DNA from: Cercis canadensis
Lineage: Eukaryota > Streptophyta > Magnoliopsida > Fabales > Fabaceae
Assembly (NCBI GenBank): GCA_003255065.1
Contig: QAOA01003742.1
Span: 75,191 to 139,190, forward strand
Reading direction: 5' to 3'
DNA length: 64,000 nt
Of the stretch, positions 10,181-22,800 are shown one piece after another. A program made the position numbers and the translations under genes. The number at the start of each line of letters is the position of its first letter. Position 1 is the stretch's first letter. A model generated the notes under the pieces. That model did no database searches. It worked only from the letters and a program-made list of their open reading frames with translations, and was not told the origin of the DNA.

Positions 10181-11087
10181 TGCTCTTCGCCAGCGAGGGT
10201 TGATCCAAAGACTTGTTGCCAACATCAGTAGCACTGTGACATAGGACACAACAAAACTCCAATAAAAGGTAGTCAAATCAATTACAGATTCATTTTCCTC
10301 TGCATCACTGGTGGGACTTGATGGTAGCAAAATAGTTGTGCCTCTGTTGCTATTATTCCAAGAAAGATATGGGTTTCCTATGTAGCTGCTCTCATCAAGG
10401 CTTCCCAACTGTCCCTTGTTAGGCACTATGCCTCACAAATTGTTGTAGGACACAATGAATACGCCCAAAGAGTTCAAATCCTGTAATTGAAGAGGGATTT
10501 CGCCACTTAAGTTGTTGTAAGAAAGATCTAAGCTCTTTATCTCCTCTAGCTTGTGGAAACTTTTTGGAAGAGATCCATTGAAATGTTTGTTATAAGTTCA
10601 ATGCACGAAGATGAGCCAGGTATCTGATGGTATGTGGGATCTCGCCTGTCAGTTGATTACGTGATAAATCTATGCCTAACATAAACCTCTGAATATTACC
10701 ACTATATGAGAGCAATGAAACCTTGGTCCTAAATTCTACTACTGATTCTCTAGATATTGTTATAATATAATACCAATTTTGTAGAAAAAATAGCTGCAAA
10801 TGATACCAGGAGTCTATTGGAAATAGGTAAAAATCATATACAGTAAATGTCTCACACTATGATCCAAATGAGACATTGTTAAAGCAATAAGGTATATTCC
10901 CAGTGAAATTATTACGTGACAGGTCTAAGAAACTAATAGAAATTAGCTGACACAATTAGTTAGGAAGCTGTCATTGCAAATGATTACCACTCAGCAGAAG
11001 AGCTCTCAAGGACGGCAACTGAATATCAAACCAATCAAGAATGCTTCCAGATAAATTGTTATCCCTCAAATCAAGTGCTGTTAGAAA
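10181..11087 (-). pseudogene. LRR receptor-like protein (RLP) 3' portion
   Basis: On the minus strand the order is LRR units ([66 protein letters not shown]), then the RLP juxtamembrane signature PNKGQLGSLDESSYIGNPYL, an acidic stretch, and a transmembrane helix ending in LWINPRWRR. In plants RLPs are plasma-membrane immune or developmental receptors without a kinase. Stops and frameshifts break the LRRs, for example around 10580-10600 and 10930. The 5' side stops where a CACTA end begins at 11088. About 300 residues of the C-terminal half remain. Confidence 0.85.
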
Positions 11088-11325
11088 CACTACAAAAAAA
11101 TGTCTGTTTTCCAATGAAAAAAATTACCATTGGAATTATCCAAAAAAGAAGAGAGATTTTTTTTAAAAAAAATTCCTTAGGTAAATTCCAACGGAAATTA
11201 CCGTTGAAATTATTTCCTTCCAAAGCTCACTGTTTCAATAACCGGATACCTAATTTTTTTTTTGAAACTCGCAGGAATTCCAACAGTAATTTCCGTGGGA
11301 ATTACTGTTGGAACTCTAGAAAATA
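11088..11325 (+). mobile_element. CACTA (En/Spm) transposon end
   Basis: It starts with CACTACAAAAAAATG at 11088, the classical CACTA terminal inverted repeat. Within the next 240 bp are alternating subterminal motifs such as TTACCATTGGAATT, CCAACGGAAATTACC and CCGTGGGAATTACTGTTGG. These clustered short direct and inverted repeats are where transposase binds in this superfamily. I found no matching TTTTTTTGTAGTG end to the right, so the copy is truncated or its other end was lost. Confidence 0.75.
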
Positions 11326-12690
11326 TCTTCCTCCCCTTCCCTCGTTCTCTTTAATTTTCTCCCCATTTGCTTCACTGAGGGTTTCCATTTTCCTTCCTTT
11401 CCCTCTGCAAGCACTGAACTCCGGCTTTGGGTGGTGGTTTGCAGCGTTTTGATTCGCACTAAAGTTTCTTGGGGTATGCATTGTATATATTTAACAAACG
11501 TAGATTCACACTTAAGTGAAAAGTTCACCTTTTGCTAGCTGCTACGTGCATCTTTCTCAATTTTGTAGTCATTTTCTTTGAAGTAAAGGGCTTTTGTTTT
11601 TTTCTTCTCCTGTGTCTGATTTTTATCAATGGGTTAGTGATTTGGGTTTTTTATTTTGATTTTTTTATGTTCTCAAGTGTGGGATTTCATAAGAACTTTT
11701 CCTAATTGAAGTTACTTATAGCATTGTGGGATTTCATAGCATAGCATACACCAATTTCTCTCTCTATCCTAGCATTGTGGGGACGGGTACTGACTTACAG
11801 TTAAGTAAGCATATACCATTTTGATAATTTAGTTATAACTGCGTTTGAATGGGGATTTAACTGCTAATAAGGATGAATGGATTAGAAGCTTTTATATTAG
11901 TCTAAGTGTTCATACTTGTGATTCTGCAATTTCAGATTGCAGTCTTATACTGTTTATCCTTTCTGTTCAAAGGCTTTATTTGAACCTTAACTGCTATTAG
12001 TTTTAATTCTTTCAGCTTGTCTTTTTGGCAAAACTCTCTATATTCACTTGTGTTGTATTCACCTTTACTGTTCAAAATTGTATAAATTTCTTCTTTTGAA
12101 TCAAAATTGTGCTGTCTTTTCACTTCTGATAAAATTTCTTCTTTTGAATCAAAATTTCACATGGTGGATTGTGTTGTTTTCCCTCAAAAAGATCCAGGTA
12201 AATGATTTCTTGGAATTTCCATTATTATATTTTCTCAAATATATGTTATAGGTTGTATTTGTTCTAGATTTTAGTTATCCATGTAATGCAATATGTTACT
12301 ATGTATTGCATTACTTCTGCTTTTCACGAGAAGTTGTCAATACTGTTGTTTCATGGAAGATTGCATTTCTGCAAAAGATGGTTGCTCACACTGCAAAATT
12401 TATGTTTTTTCTTTGTTTCCATTTTCTTTTAAAACTTAGAAAGTTTCTCAGGAATATATGTCCTTTAGTAAATAATCATTTATTGGTGTCGTTATATAGA
12501 ATTTGGTTTGACAGTCAATGTAGCAATCTTTAAATGCTTCTGTTAACTTCTTAGGTTTAGAGGTTTGGGGAGGTTCTGATTTGTTTTACTTCTCTATAAT
12601 GGCTGGTTAATTTCCGAGCTTAACCGCTCATAGATTTTGAAATGCATTGGTAAAGAATTATGGATTGATTTACAAAATCCAAACAGAAAA
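11326..12690. other. Noncoding stretch, possibly CACTA interior
   Basis: I see no gene here. The sequence is T-rich with short repeated phrases (for example ATTTCTTCTTTTGAATCAAAATT twice near 12085-12150). It could be the body of a non-autonomous CACTA element, but I see no transposase. Confidence 0.4.
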
Positions 12691-13581
12691 TGACTTATTG
12701 TGCTTGATTTTCCTCTTCTTCTCATCTTTTGTTTAGAAAAAAATTTTGGTTGATATTCGTTTCTTTGCTCAATGTTCTAATCTTACTTGAATTCATCCCG
12801 ATTATCAATTATTAATTTATTTGTTTGTTGTAGATACCATAACTTTAGCCCATATTCAAAGACCCATTTCACCAAAGGCCCAAACCAAATCTACTATTAG
12901 CATATTACCATCATATCCTTTAGCACCCTATAAATAATCTGTCCGTTATAGGTAAGAGACTTTTGACTCATTTTTCATTTATTACCCTTTTTAGCTAGGA
13001 CCAATTTGATTTAATCTTCAGAGCCCGGAAATCAGAACCTAGCCCCTTAGTTCTTTTCACTTGTGCAGATTGTAGGATTCATCCGACCTCAAAGATCCAC
13101 CCGACCTCAAGATCAGCTCAAGCATCGTCATTTGTCATGGTGGATTTCTATGTAAATCTTTCAATGGGTTTGGATTATACGAGTTTCCAATCTCAATGTT
13201 ATAGATTTTTTCTAGTTTGGCTTGTTTTGTTCTCTTATGCTTTCTATAACAAGTTTCCCGATTTTATTGCTTTTACATTTGATCTACCTACCTTCATGTA
13301 TCAACAATGTACTTATGGGGCTCCATTTCATATTGGGAATCAGATACTCATAGAGGTTGCGAACTAGTAGCAATGACAGTGTCTATGGCAGAGGTATCGG
13401 GAGGGAAAGGTTTTGGGGAGGGGTGTTTGGGGAGAAGGAGAAAGGACTGAGAGAGTGAATTTAAAATATACAATATTTTGAGTAAATTTGAAATACATTA
13501 TATTAAGATTTTGAAAGTCACTAAAAAAATATATATTAAAAATTTGAAAATATCTTAAAAAAGTACACAAATAGAGTAATT

Positions 13582-14278
13582 CAAAATTAGTATTTCAAAT
13601 ACATTCTATAAAAATATTACACTCTACAAATACTTCATCAAAACACACCTTTAATTTCTTGCCTTTAAAATGTTGGAGTAGTGTTGGGAAAATATTCTCT
13701 TAAATTCCAGTCTTACCCCTTCATTGATATTCATTCGATGTGCTTGGATAATGAATTATTTGAGAATTTCTAAGAAATTTGAAATGGAGAAAAAGAGAAT
13801 TATACAATTTAATTCCATTCATTTGTCAAATTGTGTTCGGATAATCATTTTGAACCTGAAACTACCTTAAAGTTCCAACAAATTCAAAGAGATTAGAGAG
13901 CTCAAAGGGAACAAATTAATAAAATTAGTTGATTAATTGAAGAAATTAATTAAGTTTTTCCATAGAAAATTTACAAGTATATACGATCTATGTGTATAAC
14001 ATTACTATTTTTAAACTTAGCTTTCTGTTACTATGATTTAATTGAATAAAATTGAATTGGTCCATAAACAGTGTATGAAATCATTTGAGATATTATATGA
14101 GTACTTAGCAATTGAATTTTTACCCTTTGTTATGCTGAATCTTGAAACTCTGAATGCCAATATTTTCTCTACTTCTTGGAAGATACACAATTTATTATGT
14201 TGCTGCTTCTATTTAAAAAATTCTTAGAAGATATACTAGCTCTTCAATCTGAATGGTGGTGTTATTAATCAGAGAAGA
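13582..14278. other. About 700-bp block present only in duplication copy 1
   Basis: Flanking sequence is continuous in copy 2 (CACAAATAGAGTAATAAACC near 23670-23690), so this block is either an insertion in copy 1 or a deletion in copy 2. It is AT-rich and has no coding signal. I see no clear terminal repeats. Confidence 0.65.
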
Positions 14279-14577
14279 CGAAAATTGCATATTTTATGAA
14301 TATAGAGAGAACTAAATTGTTCATTTTTAAACAAAATGAACCAAAAAGTTTAAGTGGTTAAAATAAAATGACTAAAATTACAATTAAACCTTGAATCAAA
14401 TATCACTTGTAACTAGTGTCAATCACATGATGATAGAAGTATAGAACTAGTATCAATATAAATTAATGAGTCAAATTATCAGATAGAACAGAGACATAGA
14501 AAAATGGAAGTCAAATTAAGTGATTTAGTATAGTACAAAGCAAAAAATTTAGGATCATGACCTACTTATAAACACAC

Positions 14578-14595
14578 GTGCACACACACACACAC
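14578..14595. repeat. (CA)n microsatellite
   Basis: A short CA repeat within duplication copy 1. It is shorter and interrupted in copy 2 near 23980-23990. Confidence 0.8.
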
Positions 14596-15950
14596 TTTTC
14601 TCCAAATCAGTAGATCTTGGTCATTGAAATTTTTTGGTTTTAACAAAATAGTCTCTCACAAATTGCTTGTAACAAAATGGTCTTTAAGAAATCAATAACA
14701 AATTAGTTTACCGTTATTGTCATTTGTTAACCATTAATGAAAATGAGTGTCATGTTAATTACTAAAATGGTAAAATTCATGCCATAAAAAAAATGTTATG
14801 ATACACCCTTATAAAAATAAATTAAAAAAAACCCAAAAAAGGCTCTAAATATGGTCGTAGATGCAAGTCATGTGACACTTATTACTTGCTCCATTTTGAA
14901 ATCTGTTTCCTTTCTAGGTAGAAGAAAACAAAATTGAAAATGGGTGTTTGACAAAGAGAAAGTCGACCAACGAAAAGTAAAGTATCAGTGAAGCAAAACC
15001 AAAGAGATAACATCTACTATTGGAGACAATTAGGTGGTGGGTGATGAAGAAACAAGCCTTCTAGCTTCATGCATTTTTAAATATTATTATTTAAAAATAT
15101 TATTTATTTGAATAGTTAAATAAATATTTTCTCTCACTTAAAAAAATAATTCTCCCAATATATTTAGTCAATCTAATCAATACTCACTTAATTTTATTCT
15201 ATCATTGCATAATTAGTTTTTAATTATAGTATATATTAAATAGATAGAAGAGTAAGACTTATTTAATTAAGATAAAAATTTATTAGAATCTTACTAAATC
15301 TAAATGTGATTATTAAATAAAATAAAATAATAAAATTATCTAAAAATAATTATATAAAATAAAAATTCTAACAACAAAATTTTAAATATTTTTTAAATAA
15401 AATATCTCTCTACAAATAGAAAGAAATGAAACATAAGAATATGATTATATGAGACTGAAAGCTCTGTTGATTAAAAGATATTAAACAACGTAGGTGTATC
15501 TGCAAAACAAACCGTTGTGATTTTGAAATCAGTGATTTTCAAAATCCCAGTCGCTACTCTCTGATATGGGTTTCTTTTCGTTCTTTCTCTATGGCCTTTC
15601 TCCTGCGGAAACCATTATGCCCATCGATAAAAATTCCCATTTATCTGGCCCGCCCTACTCATTCCCCCAGTGAAATCGACTTTCAGAGACCAAAGGAGAG
15701 GGATGCAGGGAACCGCAGCCGACGGAGGACGATGACTTGATGAACGAGGATGCGTCTGTGAGAAAACCAAAGGCTGAATCTGCTGGATTTGATTTCAATT
15801 GGGTTTTCAGGGAATCAAAAAGAAAACCAAAATGATGAAGAAGGGTGCGTCTGAGAGAAATGTGCCACAGAAGACCAATAATAAGAGTAACTACGATCAG
15901 AAATTGAGGGTTAACAGATTCTTGACAAGGAAGGCTTGATGGACGAGGCG

Positions 15951-16685
15951 NNNNNNNNNNNNNNNNNNNNNNNNNNNNNNNNNNNNNNNNNNNNNNNNNN
16001 NNNNNNNNNNNNNNNNNNNNNNNNNNNNNNNNNNNNNNNNNNNNNNNNNNNNNNNNNNNNNNNNNNNNNNNNNNNNNNNNNNNNNNNNNNNNNNNNNNNN
16101 NNNNNNNNNNNNNNNNNNNNNNNNNNNNNNNNNNNNNNNNNNNNNNNNNNNNNNNNNNNNNNNNNNNNNNNNNNNNNNNNNNNNNNNNNNNNNNNNNNNN
16201 NNNNNNNNNNNNNNNNNNNNNNNNNNNNNNNNNNNNNNNNNNNNNNNNNNNNNNNNNNNNNNNNNNNNNNNNNNNNNNNNNNNNNNNNNNNNNNNNNNNN
16301 NNNNNNNNNNNNNNNNNNNNNNNNNNNNNNNNNNNNNNNNNNNNNNNNNNNNNNNNNNNNNNNNNNNNNNNNNNNNNNNNNNNNNNNNNNNNNNNNNNNN
16401 NNNNNNNNNNNNNNNNNNNNNNNNNNNNNNNNNNNNNNNNNNNNNNNNNNNNNNNNNNNNNNNNNNNNNNNNNNNNNNNNNNNNNNNNNNNNNNNNNNNN
16501 NNNNNNNNNNNNNNNNNNNNNNNNNNNNNNNNNNNNNNNNNNNNNNNNNNNNNNNNNNNNNNNNNNNNNNNNNNNNNNNNNNNNNNNNNNNNNNNNNNNN
16601 NNNNNNNNNNNNNNNNNNNNNNNNNNNNNNNNNNNNNNNNNNNNNNNNNNNNNNNNNNNNNNNNNNNNNNNNNNNNNNNNNNNNN
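15951..16685. other. Assembly gap of 735 Ns
   Basis: The gap begins inside the duplication just after GGACGAGGCG and ends inside a histone H4-like reading frame. It therefore hides the end of duplication copy 1 and probably most of an H4-like sequence. Confidence 0.98.
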
Positions 16686-16745
16686 GATGTAGTTTACACG
16701 CTCAAGAGGCAGCAGGGAAGGACCTTGTATGATTTTGGAGGTTGA
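16686..16745 (+). pseudogene. Histone H4 C-terminal tail
   Basis: The 19 codons after the gap read DVVYTLKRQQGRTLYDFGG and a stop. The H4 C-terminus is one of the most conserved peptides known (DVVYALKRQGRTLYGFGG). Here there is one extra glutamine (a CAG duplication) and Ala-to-Thr and Gly-to-Asp changes, which a working H4 would not tolerate. The body of the sequence is in the gap. H4 packages DNA as part of the nucleosome; this copy is probably a pseudogene. Confidence 0.8.
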
Positions 16746-18438
16746 ATTCTTTTCCTTAAATTTCGGTGCTGTGATTTGGTTAACTGTGAATAGAAGAAAT
16801 CTGGGTTAGCCAGAAGTTTATCTTTTGGATATTGTACTTTATTTTTATCTGCTGGATAATGGAAATTGACTCAAATTTCTTCTCACATTTTTTTTTTTTG
16901 TGGTCTCTAAAGTGTATATATTGGCATCTTGTGAAGCTTGGCCTGTTTTCTTTTAAAAATGTTTTTTTTTTTTAATTTCTTAAAATACATTTTCATTTTT
17001 AGTTTCTAAATTTTAGGAAACATGTTTAATTTACAAAGCTTAAAACTATTTCTAGAAAATAAAAATAATAAAAACACATTTGGTATGAAAATTTCAAGAA
17101 ATGAAAATTACGAAAAAATGTTTGGTTAATATTTTTTCTATTCATTTCTTGTTTATTTTCAATAAAATTTTAGATAATTTATCTCCAGATTTACTATATA
17201 TATATATATATAAAGAATAGCTAGTTTGCTATCATTGGTTTCTGACTCTTACATCTTTTGTTTTTGTTTTAGATCACTTTTACATTTGCACGATTGAACA
17301 TATAAGATTTAACAAAAATTTTGCACAGGTGCATTTAAATTATTTTTTAGTCTAATCTTACTCATGACTCATCCAACGTAAAAATAATATAAAAAAAGTA
17401 TAACTTGTTCTCCAAGATCATCAGAATAGCATTGAACTAAGTAACATAGTTTAAGGATTGAACCACAATGGTTGAGCCTCTTAACTCAAAAGTAGAAATG
17501 ATGCACTATACGTTTCCTCTGTTATATGTAATCAAGTTGGACTAAAAGGAAAGTGGGAAGAAAGCCACAACGTGTTAGGAATAAGATCAAGCCACTTGGT
17601 GTCTAGTAGTTACAAGTTTTGATAGTTTGTGAATAAAGACAAGCTACTTGGTACAATGAAGAAGTAAGTTTTAGTAGTTTATAGGAGGTAAGAATTAGAA
17701 TCTCCATACAATCACACATATAAAATCCCCTTCATACTATTATGTGAAAAAACACATACTATCATGTTGTGTCCAACAAAAGGGATATAATTAATATTTA
17801 GAATGACATTGTATTACATTGTGGCTTATGAATTTTCTCTTGGAATAAGAATTTTCTTCATTTTACTAATTTATTTTCTTAATAATTTTTATAAATAATT
17901 ATTCTCAAGTTCTAATAATTACCAAAAAAATTAAGAAATTCCAAAAGTATATACTTTTCAAAGATGTGCTTGTCACGCCAAATAAAATTACAAAAATATC
18001 GATTGACACTGCAAATTCAATAGCACTGGTAATTAACAATATTATATCAAAACAAACATGGCACATAATTCCTTCTATCATCCTCTAAGAATATCCCGAT
18101 TAGCCATGCCACCAAAATTTTGCAATGGGAGTAAGGATCATAGAATACACTAAAATAGATAGAAAAATGAGAGTACGAATAATTTTATTAGTAAAGACTA
18201 TTTAGTTAACCAATAATTATCTAAGAGATAAATCCCTACTTCTACTTTCATTTTCTTTTTTCAATTGAACTAAGCTCATGCTCTTCCCAAAAAATTCACA
18301 GGTAACATGGCAAATAAAAAAGTAATGGCATAAAAATTTAACCTATATTTACAGTAAATATTTAGCAAAAGGCATAAAACATAGCTAACGCCATAACAAT
18401 TTTCCTTCATTGTCAGCCGTAACAAGTGAACCAAAGCC
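16746..18438. other. AT-rich intergenic stretch
   Basis: I see no gene. It contains T-runs, an AT microsatellite near 17192-17212, and an A/T-rich block with inverted phrases around 16940-17160 resembling a MITE without clear ends. Confidence 0.5.
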
Positions 18439-21400
18439 TTACTCAGCTCCCATAGTAACATTGCTACAAAGCTTTGAGCAAACTGAGTCCAAATTTGATA
18501 CTTTCTTGATGCTGCAAAATGATCAGAGAAAATTAGGAGATTGATCAAAGATATATAAAAAATATTTCAAATAGAAAACTAAAAAATGACTTCGTTGAAG
18601 CCAAAATGTCAGTGTACAAGGCTTTTGATAAGCATGGGTGAAAGCATCAAATCTTCTTTTCTTCCATTCACCTAATTCTACTCAAGGATGTTCCTACAAG
18701 CTAAAAACTACATATGAAGAAGGAACTGTTCAGCATAAGAAAAATTATCCTTTTTCAAATTATCAACTGTTATAATAGACATACAGTTCCTAATACATAC
18801 TTGTTCCAAGCGTGTTAGTGTGCCTACCAAATTTGGGTGATAATATATATGTTCACAAATTAATTAAGAAGCATAATCATTTGACCATGATTCTATCCAT
18901 TAAGAGCTCACAGTTGCCACTTGCCACATTGAAATTATTAGTTGGAACTTACAATTCCACAAAAATGTAGTAAAAAAGACTGACTCTCTCAATGCACAAA
19001 GACATGCTCAACAAACAACAGAAGGAGACCCACCAATACATAACATCTCCAGTGGGCACCAACTTCTTGCAGATCCAATCTGGCACAACCTTTTCAAGAA
19101 TCTCAACTCTTTCTTCAACTTCTCCTACAGAGATGACAACATTGATCAGCTAGTCATCATATATAAAGCAATTAATCAAAAACTTCTTGTCATATAGATA
19201 GTTAACACATACTTATCTCAACACAGTCTAGACTATTCATAATTATCTTGTGCAGTAACTCTGCTTGTGTGATTGGAGAGCATTTGACATAACAAAATAC
19301 AGAGTGAATCACATCAACTAGGTCAATCAATGATGACGTAATTTGTTGTTCAGTTGCTAAACCAGCTTGTATTTGGTTGGTATTCTCATGAGAACAACCA
19401 AGGCTCTCTTCTACCTACATTGAGAAACCACGTTAATGAAAAATAAGCTCACATATAATGTCCAAAAGACAAAAATAAATAGGGCATGGCAGCACAAAAT
19501 ATCTGTAAAAGACTTAAAGGGGAGGAATAACATTCACAAGAAAAGTATTTAGATACACTCGTAAACTTTTATGAAAGGAACCTTCCAAGTAGAAAGAACA
19601 TTGAACTTGATCAAACCATGGCATAACAGCACATCAATAACTTATTGTACGTTAATAATGTAGATTCTCAAAGTCATCACATTTAGTGTGTGTCCGACTC
19701 TTTAAATAAAATACATTATACTGTCAACAAACCTAGGATAGAGTTGGACTAGTATAGTTAAGATGAACCAAGTTCTGGGCCAACAATACACTAGCATAAA
19801 TAAAGAATGTGGAAAAAGAATACATGCCTGCTCAATAATATCTCAGAATGGCATTAAGAAATTCTTGTTTGATTTGCAAATTTTCTGTTGTTTATGACAA
19901 CATGAAACAAATAATGACTTTCAGAAGTATGCCATGGCTAGAACATGCTGAAAATTATTAGCAAGTGAGAAGGCATACCTCCTGGGGTAGAACAACAGAA
20001 CCAGAAGCTTTGCACCCCGCATAAGCTCCTCGACTTGCGTCAAGAATGTTATCATGTGCAACTATGCTAGATTCTAACTTGTTTTCACTAAGGTCCAGTG
20101 CATCATTATCACCTTGCATGTGTGAAAAGTCAAGAACTCTATCTGGAGGTTTATAACATGGAGTTGATTTTTGGGTGGTCACAATCTGAACTTTAACATC
20201 GGAGCTAGATATCAATCTCCTAGGTGATGACTGCACAAGTGTCTCTATTATTTAACTATCAGTGGGTGAGGCAATCTTGATATTAGGGCTTTCAGAACTA
20301 CCACTACTGAGAGAGTGAGGACGGTAGATCTGATGTGCTCGTGTATTAATAACACTTGGTTGAAAACACATAGAACATGATTCCTCCTGCTGTCCTCATT
20401 CCATATCCTGATTAGTCGTGACATCAGATTTCAAACACAAAGAAGTACATCCTTTTTGCTATTTGCTTTCACTTCCTTCATTGTTCAGGCAATCAGATGC
20501 AGAAGATGACAAAGTAGTCTGACTTGATAAAAAAAAACACTGGACCTTTTCTGTCTTGGCAGCAACATTTTTCTGAGAGAAATGTCTATCAAAAAAGGGA
20601 TATAGATGGAATTTCTTTGACAAAAGTTGAATTTCATCTGAAGTTTGTGAAAGTACTATTGAAGAATCTACTGGCAAATCCTCACAAATCAAGCTAGGAG
20701 TCCTTTGGCTAAAAGGCTCTGGTAGTATGGCCTCAGGAACATCAGTAGCCTTGCTCACAAAAGGACAAAAACAAAAAGGATGGCATTACTTTTAAACACA
20801 TTCAAATTTATCCTACCAACTAAAAAAATAAATGCAGAGAACTGAGCTCAAACCATAGAAAGCAAAAAGTCAGCCTAATTATCATCAAGTTATCTTCAAT
20901 TCAGGATAGCATACATCCTACTAGATGGATACATTCACAAGCTTTTCTTGTCATGTACTAGTATCTTATCTATATGAATGGCTTCAAGAAGTATATACTT
21001 CATTTGAACGAGATGTGGGTACAAGAATTTGTTGAAAATGGAACAGAGTAACAATCACTGGCTCAACTCATCCAACAAAGTGAAACAAGAAATTTAAAGG
21101 ATAAATATACAAAAATATGAAAACTTTAGATAAGATCCATTTTGGACAACCAAAATCCGACCCGCCTAACAAGCGAAGTATATTTGATGCTTTAGGAGAA
21201 GTTCCAATTACCTTTTGCCCAGAACTTCAATATGAGTGCAAATGTTTTGAAAAGTTGGAGACTTTTTACGCAGATCAAGAAACCTCAATGAACAACTCAT
21301 ATGATCAAACAAATCCACTATGGTCATGTATCTGAAATTTAAAATATATGCTTAAATCACATTAAACAGAAAAAAGAGAGAAAACAAGTTTTTGAAAAAT

Positions 21401-21620
21401 ACAATTCATTCAGTTCAGGTATCCACTTTTCAAGAAGCTATATTTGTCCCTCTTTGGAATTAGTGGATAAAGGTTCAACGCTTTTCTCTAATGTCTGACA
21501 TGTAATCTCTTTATCAACTCCACGAAGGATCTTTGTACACTTAAAATTCAAAGCCTTTTGCCCACTTCCCTCGGATGCTATCTGAAATTTAAATGCTCTA
21601 TGAATGTCCAATTATTTCTT
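18439..21620 (-). pseudogene. CDT1: CDT1-like DNA replication licensing factor, decayed, introns kept
   Basis: On the minus strand recognisable exons follow the order of plant CDT1. First is KEITCQTLEKSVEPLSTNSK ... LLEK (about 21590-21410). Next are YMTIVDLFDHMSCSLRFLDL and RKKSPTFQNICTHIEVLGKR (about 21330-21210, geminin-binding region), then EAIHIDKILVHDKKSL (about 21000). A Ser/Pro-rich middle with PFFDRHFSQKN follows (20758-19958). The C-terminal winged-helix part is LIDLVDVIHSVF ... ITQAELLHKIIMNSLD (about 19345-19213), EEVEERVEILEKVVPDWICKKL-type sequence (about 19127-19033) and a last exon IKKVSNLDSVCSKL, stop at 18439. GT-AG junctions are still visible. Stops occur before LLEK, after HDKKSL, and three times between 20460 and 20250. 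CDT1 helps load MCM helicase at origins. This copy is an unprocessed pseudogene, and its first exon was not found. Confidence 0.82.
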
Positions 21621-21624
21621 TAAC

Positions 21625-22800
21625 AAAATTGATTTGGAATGTTAATGTTAAACCAACTTATACTAAAGATAATAAAAAGAGATGAGATAAATCTGGAGCA
21701 AAGAGAAGAAAGTTGTTGCCTTGGCTTGCTTGCTTCTAGTTCACGAACTGCACAAAGGAGAAGAACGCTACCTATCGTGGATGAAAATAAGAGAATAACG
21801 TTTCATTAAAACTCATTTTCATTATAATTACAAGATTACCACCACCTTTTCACTTGCTTTCATTATAATTTTAAAATTGCCAATGTGTTTTCATTTTTTT
21901 TCATTTCATGTTTTCAAAAATTTGAAAAGAAAACATTGAAAACAAGTTTTTTCCATTTCCAGAATTGGGCCCAATTTAAAAAATGTTTTCAGCAAAACAT
22001 TTTCATTAAACTCAACCAAATGCATTTTCAAGCTCATTTTCTATTTTCACTGAAAATGGAAACAGGAAATGGCCAAAGCAAAACACTACACAAGTTTTAC
22101 ATTTTTTCATCATTAACACTATGCAAGTTTTGAGTTTTGCATTTTTCACTCTCCTTTTGGGTGAATGAATTACGACTACCAATTGTTGTATAGAGTATAA
22201 AGAATTTAGAAGAATCTTAGTTCTTATTTATTTTTTCATTTATTTTTCCCATAAAAGAAACCTGGAATCAAATTTTTTTCAAATAGAAAACAAAGAAAAG
22301 GGGAAAAAAAAAAGTAGCAAGCCTAAAGAATGTTACAACTAGTAATAGACCTGTAATCCATTATGACTTCGTTTTTGAGAATTTTTAGGTTTTGTTTGGA
22401 TGAGGTATTTAATAAATTCTTGTGAATTTCAAATATATGTAATTGAAATATAGTATTTTAAATATATGTATTTATAAAATACCTTATTTGGATACATTCT
22501 ATTATACAAGAATCCACATCTCGCACTGGCATTTCCACAAACAATTTGTGAGCAACATCTAAAGCACTAAACTGCCATTGTGGGGTCATGTCATGTTTCT
22601 AACTGCAGTCCACAAATATGCTTACCTGAAAAGATCGATGCTTTGGTGCCCTTTATAAGAATTTTAATCCCACTTTCCTCTACACACTATCTATTAGTAT
22701 TGCTATAGGGTAGCTTCCCCCAACCCCCTCTCTGTCTCTCTGAAAATCTGATTATGTCTCACTTAAAGAGCAAGTAACATGGTAACCATGCTTTTCCTCT
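21625..22800. other. Intergenic; MITE-like blocks
   Basis: There is no gene. Between about 21800 and 22100 A/T-rich phrases recur in both orientations (TTTTCATT / AATGAAAA, GTTTTC / GAAAAC), as in a degenerate foldback element. A second block near 22385-22505 (GGTTTTGTTTGGATGAGGTA ... AAAATACCTTATTTGGATAC) resembles hAT-type MITE ends. Boundaries are uncertain for both. Confidence 0.4.

Larger units (their letters stand above)
12692..15950 (+). repeat. Segmental duplication, copy 1
   Basis: From GTGCTTGATTTTCCTCTTCTT to the edge of the N gap this matches 22800-25390 in the same order and orientation, including the ATACCATAACTTTAGCC block, the TCGACCAACGAAAAGTA block, and the AAATTGAGGGTTAACAG end. 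It differs by an extra 0.7-kb block (about 13582-14278) and many substitutions. The right end is hidden by the gap. Confidence 0.85.

Noticed and set aside
11075..11452. 125-codon frame across the CACTA end
   Set aside because: It runs through the RLP break and CACTA subterminal repeats, so it is not a gene.
13137..13367. Open frame in duplication copy 1, with a partner at 23188-23559
   Set aside because: The two copies do not keep the same frame or length, and there is no recognisable domain.
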